A stretch of 64,000 nt of DNA, taken from the NCBI GenBank assembly GCA_945893045.1, contig CAMDEA010000024.1, positions 1-64,000 on the forward strand. Reading direction: 5' to 3'. How positions within the stretch are numbered: the stretch's first letter is position 1; every line of letters starts with the position of its first letter. The position numbers and the translations under genes are program-made. Source of the DNA: Planctomyces sp. SH-PL62. GTDB taxonomy: Bacteria; Planctomycetota; Planctomycetia; Planctomycetales; Planctomycetaceae. The notes under the pieces are model-generated. The model made no database searches. It saw only the letters and a program-made list of their open reading frames with translations, and was not told where the DNA came from. Shown in pieces: positions 59,642-64,000 of the stretch.

Positions 59642-60018
59642 AGAAGTACGGCATCCGCAGGCTCGTGGACGTGCGATTGAACAACGTGTCGCAACTGGCG
59701 GGCTTCGCCAAGCGGGATGACTTGGCGTTCTTCGTCAACGAGATCTGCGGAGCGGAATATCTGCACGAGACGCTGTTGGCTCCGACTCAAGAAATGCTCG
59801 ACGCGTATAAGAAATTGAAGGGAAGCTGGGAGAACTACGAGCGGCTGTTTCTCGAACTGATGGCCGAGCGGCGTATCGAAGAGCGGCTCAACCCGGACCT
59901 GTTCTCCGTGCCGACCGCGTTGCTGTGCAGCGAGCCGACCGCGAAGCATTGCCATCGTCGCGTCGTGGTCGAGTACCTCGACGAAAAATGGCACGGCGTG
60001 AAGGCCGTGCATCTCTAA
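59581..60018 (+). CDS. DUF488 family protein, second of pair
   Basis: A 145-residue DUF488 protein starting at a GTG with a strong AAAGGAGG eight bases upstream, inside the 3' end of the preceding DUF488 gene. It has VFTIGFTQTTAAEFFGKL, LVDVRLNNVSQLAGFAKRDD, and ALLCSEPTAKHCHRRVVVEY. The D-V-R and C-S-E-x(5)-C-H-R motifs match the first copy. The two proteins are only distantly similar, so this is a heterologous pair and not a recent duplication. They may form a heterodimer (inference). Confidence 0.85.
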   Translation: MEVFTIGFTQTTAAEFFGKLKKYGIRRLVDVRLNNVSQLAGFAKRDDLAFFVNEICGAEYLHETLLAPTQEMLDAYKKLKGSWENYERLFLELMAERRIEERLNPDLFSVPTALLCSEPTAKHCHRRVVVEYLDEKWHGVKAVHL

Positions 60019-60019
60019 A

Positions 60020-60114
60020 TTTGGAGTGCGGCGATTGATCGCCGCTTTGGATGTCTTTGATTTTGCTTCACGACTGAAGACCAGGAAAGCGGCGATCAAT
60101 CGCCGCACTCCAAA
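60020..60114. repeat. Inverted-repeat element, family G
   Basis: Perfect 29-bp arms (60020-60048 and 60086-60114, core TTTGGAGTGCGGCGATT). It starts one base after the DUF488 stop codon and ends 2 bp before the next ATG. The outer TTTGGAGTGCG is shared with the copy at 29501. Confidence 0.94.
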
Positions 60115-60116
60115 GT

Positions 60117-60851
60117 ATGCGAGTCGTCATCAACCACCTCACCCGGATGCGGCGCGGTTACATCTGCGTGGCGGGAATCAATCTGGCGAACGGCGAGCAT
60201 GTGCGGCCGATTCCTCGCAGCGGCGACCTGCGATACCGCGACCTCGCCTCGCATGGCGGTCTCTTTGAAATCGGAGCGGTGATTGACCTCGGCACGGCAA
60301 AGCCGATCGGCAAGCCGCCGGAGATAGAGGACACCGAATACTTCAAACGCTCGGCACGAGTTTGTTCCGATGTCGATGCGACGGTGTTCTGGACTCGAAT
60401 GAAGAGCACCGCGAAGACGTCGCTCATCGAACTCTTCGGCCGTGATTTGCACGAGGTCGGACACGCTCACGCCGCCATTGATGTCGGTCACGGCGAGCGT
60501 TCGTTGGGGATGCTGCTCATCACGAAATCGCGACCGGAACTCATCATTGAACCGCGTCAGCCTCGGCCACGCCTGCGGATGAATTTGCAGACCGGCCGCA
60601 TTCCGCTGTCGGTCGCCGTGACGGACATTCGGTTGTACGGCCCCGATCATGTGACTCCCGACCCGGCCGCGGTCGCCGACGCGAACGAACGACTGACATC
60701 GTCCGCCGAAGTTCTGCTGAGCGTCGGCTTATCGCGAGCATACTCCGACTGGCTCTCGCATGAACCGGAGCGGCACTGGTTGCAAATCAACAACCTGCAC
60801 TTCGTCGAATCGCCGTACTGGCGACTGCCGCCGGGGCCAGAACCGGCGTGA
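60117..60851 (+). CDS. Putative dual-OB-fold protein downstream of DUF488 pair
   Basis: A 244-residue protein. The sequence has an N-terminal RVVINHLTRMRRGYICVAGI with EHVRPIPRSGDL, then two beta-rich segments (LFEIGAVIDLGTAKPIG; LRMNLQTGRIPLSVAVTDIR), a pattern consistent with the dual-OB (DuOB) proteins that I recall as neighbours of DUF488 genes. OB folds bind nucleic acids. The C-terminus (LSVGLSRAYS, HWLQINNLHFVESPYW) is conserved-looking. The ATG has no ribosome-binding site other than what the adjoining hairpin provides. The assignment is by context and weak similarity. Confidence 0.6.
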   Translation: MRVVINHLTRMRRGYICVAGINLANGEHVRPIPRSGDLRYRDLASHGGLFEIGAVIDLGTAKPIGKPPEIEDTEYFKRSARVCSDVDATVFWTRMKSTAKTSLIELFGRDLHEVGHAHAAIDVGHGERSLGMLLITKSRPELIIEPRQPRPRLRMNLQTGRIPLSVAVTDIRLYGPDHVTPDPAAVADANERLTSSAEVLLSVGLSRAYSDWLSHEPERHWLQINNLHFVESPYWRLPPGPEPA

Positions 60852-60876
60852 CAAGTGGTGGCCAGTCTCGGCACGG

Positions 60877-62787
60877 CTACCAAAGACCGTTCAACGGGCC
60901 GTTGAGGGCGAACAGCGCATCGACTCGGCGAGTGACTTCCGGGTCTTCGATCAGCGGCGGGGCGTGATGCGGTTTGATTCGCGCGTCGATGATGAGCGAG
61001 CCTCGGCAGCCCCAATGCTTTTGATGGACGAACGCGCCGAGACCGGTGATGTCAGCGGCCGGGTTTGAGCGGGTGAATGTCGTCCACAGCCAGTTGTTGA
61101 TCGTCCGCGCGGCGAACTCGCTGTCATCGACCAGCGTGATGAGCGGAAAAGCGTTGATCGGCGAGTTCGCGTCGAAGTGCCGCAGGAACTGGCCGACGGA
61201 ACGCTCTTGCTCGCCATCACTGGCACCGAATCGCGTGTCGAACGGCGGAGAGGTGATCACGAGCACGCCAGGCATCGCGACTCGCGGATCACAGAAGCCG
61301 TTCGGCAATGACACGTCGGACGGAATGGCATTCGGTAGCTCACGTCGCGACGGACCAGCCACCGCGATCACAAGTTTTGAGCCAGCGTTGAAGCCGTGTC
61401 CTGAATAGTCGAGCGTGTCGATCGTCGTCTGCGTTTGGAAATGCAGGTCGGTGCGCCAATCGACTCGCTGCAACAGGTGGCGAAGGAATTGCGGGATGTC
61501 GTGGATGTCGAGTTGCGGATCGTCCTCGCCCGCCACGATGCAGAGGTACTTTGCCAGCGACAACTGCCCTTGGCCGAGGATTGCGTTGGCACACGTCAGC
61601 AACTCTTGCGGCTTGCGAGTCTCGGCATACGGAACGTATCGCTCGCTGCCAATCGCGAGCAGCAGCGGATGAACTCCGGCAGCATCGACGGCATGGACGG
61701 CTTTCACTCCGGCGATGACTGTGGGAATGATCGGGCCAGTGACCTCGTGGATGATGGCACCGAAGCTCGTGTCTTCTTGAGGCGGCCGACCGACGACTGT
61801 GAAGGGCCAGATCGCGCCGTCGCGATGGAAAACCCTTTCGACTCGCAGCACCGGGAAGTCGTGAGCCAAGCTGTAGTAGCCGAGGTGGTCGCCGAACGGG
61901 CCTTCCAGTTTCAGGCCGTTCGGATCGACGGTGCCGACGATGCAGAAGTCAGCTTCGGCGGAGATCGGGAGCGATTCGTAGACCGGACGCCTACGTCCGG
62001 TCGGTTCGATTGCTCGGACGTAGGCGTCCGAGCTACGGGGACGGACCATCCTTACTCTTCGACCGCCGAGAGCACCGGCGAACGTGAGTTCGCTCATGCC
62101 TTCCGGTAGCGGCATGACAGCGGCCAGTGTCATCGCGGGCGGGCCCCCGACGAAGATGTTGACTCGGAACGGATCGCCTCGGCGGATCGCGGCGGCGTGA
62201 TGCACGCCGATGCTGCGATGAATCTGATAGTGCAGGCCGATCTCTTGATTCGGCAAGTACCGGCCGCCGGAAAGCTGCACGCGGTACATGCCCAAATTGG
62301 AGTGTTGCCAGCCGAGTCGATCGGCGTCTTCGGTGTAGACCTGTGGCAGCGTGATGAAGGCTCCAGCGTCGTTCGGCCAGTTGACGATCTGGGGCAGTTG
62401 GTCAATCGTCGTCTCGTTCGCGAGCACCGGGCCGCGCGAGACGAATTTCGGCAGCGTGTGCAGCGCGGTGAATGGCGCTCCGCGATAGCGCCACGGATGC
62501 TTGGCAAACGCTATCGGGTCGATTTTTAGCTCGACCAATCGCCGCACGGCATCGAGCGCGTCTCGAAACAGAAACCGAGTGCGGTCCATCGTTCCGAACA
62601 GATTCGCGAGCAGCGGGAAGCGAGTCCCTTTCGCACGAGTGAAGAGGAGCGCTGGGCCGCCGGCTTGATAAACGCGGCGTTGAATCTCGGCGGCTTCCAA
62701 ACGCGGATCGACTTCCGCGTCGATGCGAATGAGTTGTTTCGTTCGCTCCAGGTCGGCGACACATGCTTGCAGATTGCGATAGCCCAT
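60877..62787 (-). CDS. UbiD family decarboxylase with in-frame palindromic insert
   Basis: A 636-residue UbiD-type (prenylated-FMN-dependent) decarboxylase. Family motifs: ALLFTRAKGTRFPLLANLFG, LPQVYTEDADRLGWQHSNLG, IHRSIGVHHAAAIRRGDPF, GGPPAMTLAAVMPLPEG, LKLEGPFGDHLGYYSLAHDF (catalytic region with Glu), and the C-terminal LWTTFTRSNPAADITG. UbiD enzymes act on aromatic or alpha,beta-unsaturated carboxylates and need the UbiX product; no ubiX is nearby. Residues about 250-270 (RPRSSDAYVRAIEPTGRRRP) are encoded by a family B hairpin. They lie between the LTFAGALGG segment and the ISAEADFCIVG strand. The substrate is not predictable from sequence. Confidence 0.9.
   Translation of the reverse strand: MGYRNLQACVADLERTKQLIRIDAEVDPRLEAAEIQRRVYQAGGPALLFTRAKGTRFPLLANLFGTMDRTRFLFRDALDAVRRLVELKIDPIAFAKHPWRYRGAPFTALHTLPKFVSRGPVLANETTIDQLPQIVNWPNDAGAFITLPQVYTEDADRLGWQHSNLGMYRVQLSGGRYLPNQEIGLHYQIHRSIGVHHAAAIRRGDPFRVNIFVGGPPAMTLAAVMPLPEGMSELTFAGALGGRRVRMVRPRSSDAYVRAIEPTGRRRPVYESLPISAEADFCIVGTVDPNGLKLEGPFGDHLGYYSLAHDFPVLRVERVFHRDGAIWPFTVVGRPPQEDTSFGAIIHEVTGPIIPTVIAGVKAVHAVDAAGVHPLLLAIGSERYVPYAETRKPQELLTCANAILGQGQLSLAKYLCIVAGEDDPQLDIHDIPQFLRHLLQRVDWRTDLHFQTQTTIDTLDYSGHGFNAGSKLVIAVAGPSRRELPNAIPSDVSLPNGFCDPRVAMPGVLVITSPPFDTRFGASDGEQERSVGQFLRHFDANSPINAFPLITLVDDSEFAARTINNWLWTTFTRSNPAADITGLGAFVHQKHWGCRGSLIIDARIKPHHAPPLIEDPEVTRRVDALFALNGPLNGLW
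61977..62037. repeat. Inverted-repeat element, family B, inside ubiD-like gene
   Basis: 23-bp arms (61977-61999 and 62015-62037) with a few mismatches and a 15-bp loop, in frame. Confidence 0.93.
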
Positions 62788-62834
62788 GCGGGTGGTTGTC
62801 TTCGGTCAGCACCTGTTTGCCAAGGATGCGATTC

Positions 62835-62903
62835 CGTACCGCGACCGTCAGGGAGTGTTCCGCATCACCGATGCGGGCCGCTCCCTGACAGTCGCGGTAC
62901 GGT
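62835..62903. repeat. Inverted-repeat element, family D
   Basis: 22-bp arms with one mismatch (62835-62856 and 62882-62903, core CCGTACCGCGACCGT), with a further small stem inside the loop (GCATCACCGATGC), between the UbiD gene and the terminator of the Cys-rich gene. Confidence 0.92.
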
Positions 62904-62936
62904 TGGCCGAGTAGGAAATCTCCGCCGCCTCAAAAC

Positions 62937-62965
62937 AAAAAGACCCCCGGATTTCTCCGGGGGTC
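62937..62965 (-). terminator. Rho-independent terminator of the Cys-rich gene
   Basis: GACCCCCGG (62942-62950) pairs with CCGGGGGTC (62957-62965) around a 6-base loop. Read on the minus strand, the stem is followed by TTTTGTTTT. It lies 50 bp after the stop codon of the gene at 63015. Confidence 0.85.
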
Positions 62966-63014
62966 AAGTACACCGAGTTGTCAGGTGAGCCTGCCTTGAA
63001 GCCGGCTCGTCAAA

Positions 63015-64000
63015 TTACATACGCAGTCCGAACAGGTTGCCGAGCTTGCTGGTCTTCTTCGTCGTCGGGTTGTTCAAACGGGACGGGAAGTAGGCTTTGG
63101 GTTCGGTCGGAGGAGCCGGGGCCGGAGCCGGGGCCGCCTCAGGGGCTGGGGCTGGGTGAGCCATCGGGGCTGCACCGCAAGCGCCACAGGCGTTCGCACC
63201 GCAACCGGTCTTGCAGCAACCCTTGTCACAGCAGCCATCGACCACTTCGTAGCCACAAGCACGCAGACCCTCTTCCGCTTGACGACGAACACCCTTGTCA
63301 CAGTCACCCAGGGCAGCCGTCAACGCGGTCACGATTTCGCACGAGCAGCAGCAAGGATTCTTGCGGAGCTGGTCGCCAAGTTCGTCGGCCGCTTCTTTGC
63401 GAACGTCTTCATCGCAGTCATTCAGACCGTAGATGAACGCGGTCATGATCTCTGGATTGCAGACGCAGTTGAACTTGTCGCCCAACTTGTCGAGAGCTTT
63501 CCGGCGATCTTTCGCATAGCAAGCGGTTTGAGACTTGTAGATCAACTGCGCGATCTCACAGGAGTGATCCTCGCAGCATTTCGTGCCGCAGCAGCTATTG
63601 GCATTTTTGCCACAGCAGGCGTTGGCATTGTTGCAGCAAGCATTCGCAGCCGGAGCCGCACAGCTAGGACCACACGCAGCGGGAGCACAGCAGGCTTTCG
63701 GGCCACAAGGAGCGGCGCAGTTCGGAGCGCAGCCGTTGTTGCCACAGCCTTTGCCGCAAGGAGCGGCACAGCTCGGAGCACAGTTGTTCGCACAGGCCGC
63801 GGCCGGAGCCGCACAAGCCGGAGCGCACGCGGCGGGTGCCGCACAGGCCGGAGCACAAGCCGCAGGAGCGGCACACGCTGGGGCGCAAGCCGCGGGAGCG
63901 GCGCACGCCGGAGCGCACTTGTTACCACAAGCATTCGGGGCGGCGCAGCTCGGATCGCAGCCCTTCTTGCAGCAGCCGGAAGCATCCCAGCCACAGCAGT
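63015..64000 (-). CDS. Cys-rich repeat protein with HEAT-like domain, 5' end outside window
   Basis: An open frame runs without a stop from the window edge to a TAG-type stop at 63015 (at least 327 residues). The visible N-terminal 130 residues are dominated by Cys, Ala, Pro and Asn in a loose repeat of the form [10 protein letters not shown] with CC pairs, about 45 cysteines in all. A HEAT-like helical part follows ([52 protein letters not shown]), each helix pair again bearing Cys. The end is Ala/Pro-rich with a basic tail. It probably belongs to the disulfide-rich exported or envelope proteins of planctomycetes. An ATG at 63545 would give only the last third and is not the true start. Confidence 0.75.
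   Translation of the reverse strand, partial: CCGWDASGCCKKGCDPSCAAPNACGNKCAPACAAPAACAPACAAPAACAPACAAPAACAPACAAPAAACANNCAPSCAAPCGKGCGNNGCAPNCAAPCGPKACCAPAACGPSCAAPAANACCNNANACCGKNANSCCGTKCCEDHSCEIAQLIYKSQTACYAKDRRKALDKLGDKFNCVCNPEIMTAFIYGLNDCDEDVRKEAADELGDQLRKNPCCCSCEIVTALTAALGDCDKGVRRQAEEGLRACGYEVVDGCCDKGCCKTGCGANACGACGAAPMAHPAPAPEAAPAPAPAPPTEPKAYFPSRLNNPTTKKTSKLGNLFGLRM

Noticed and set aside
63542-63994. 150-codon minus-strand frame at the window end with Arg/Leu-rich product
   Set aside because: It is a shadow frame of the Cys-rich protein, whose repeats are only regular in the other minus-strand frame.
1-64000. CRISPR array
   Set aside because: The repeats are dispersed, belong to many families and are long palindromes without regular spacers; no cas gene is present.
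1-64000. Palindromes as ordinary Rho-independent terminators
   Set aside because: They lack T-tracts, have arms of 20-37 bp, recur as families and lie inside coding sequences. Only 62937-62965 has the form of a terminator.

Overview
The window looks like a chromosomal segment of a planctomycete (phylum Planctomycetota, probably class Planctomycetia). The evidence is two DUF1501 proteins with an adjacent DUF1549/DUF1553 c-type cytochrome-like protein, a third DUF1501 gene, a very large second DUF1549/DUF1553 protein, DUF3592 proteins, an ECF-type sigma factor overlapping a giant receptor-like Ser/Thr kinase, secreted Cys-rich and PPC-domain proteins, and high-GC DNA with loosely packed operons. 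I cannot name a genus. I see no rRNA, tRNA, phage, integrase, transposase or CRISPR array.

Layout: 1-1876 (minus) a VapBC-like toxin-antitoxin pair behind a small protein and a DUF262 protein; 1877-2758 decayed gene tails and hairpin elements; 2759-8957 (minus) a DAB-type inorganic-carbon uptake locus (DabA plus NuoL-like and NuoM-like proton-channel subunits); 9077-16772 (minus) a PPC/DUF1501/TolB-like/DUF1501/DUF1549-DUF1553 secreted-protein block; 16868-21864 (minus) a six-gene TOMM-like operon (SagB-type dehydrogenase, YcaO, SagC-like protein, SRPBCC protein and two paralogous membrane proteins carrying runs of 6 and 8 consecutive cysteines); 22010-30079 (plus) a P450, an unknown protein, an enolase-superfamily enzyme, a Lys-rich protein, an FAD protein/radical SAM/metallophosphoesterase cluster and dtd; 30283-36753 a PLP enzyme, accA, a kinase with a Pro/Met-rich tail, a redoxin-like protein without cysteines and a secreted protein; 37025-45793 (plus) a Ycf46-like ATPase, an HExxH protein, a diguanylate cyclase, the giant DUF1549/DUF1553 protein and a lipoprotein; 45810-50644 (minus) membrane and repeat proteins; 50920-60851 (plus) sigma factor/kinase, DUF1501, DUF3592, two partner/aspartic-protease cassettes, two DUF488 proteins and a putative dual-OB protein; 60877-64000 (minus) UbiD and a Cys-rich HEAT-like protein running off the end.

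Two things stand out. First, the TOMM-like operon appears to have whole integral membrane proteins with poly-Cys tracts as its natural substrate candidates, rather than a short precursor peptide. Second, the window is peppered with short near-perfect inverted-repeat elements of at least 15 sequence families (labelled A to P here). They sit between genes, nested inside one another (one nested insertion is flanked by a 9-bp direct repeat), and in frame inside at least nine protein-coding genes, including the TOMM YcaO and SagC-like proteins, DabA, a PLP enzyme, UbiD, a Ycf46-like ATPase, a metallophosphoesterase, a kinase domain, and six times in one DUF1549/DUF1553 protein. This resembles the rickettsial palindromic elements but involves many unrelated families at once.
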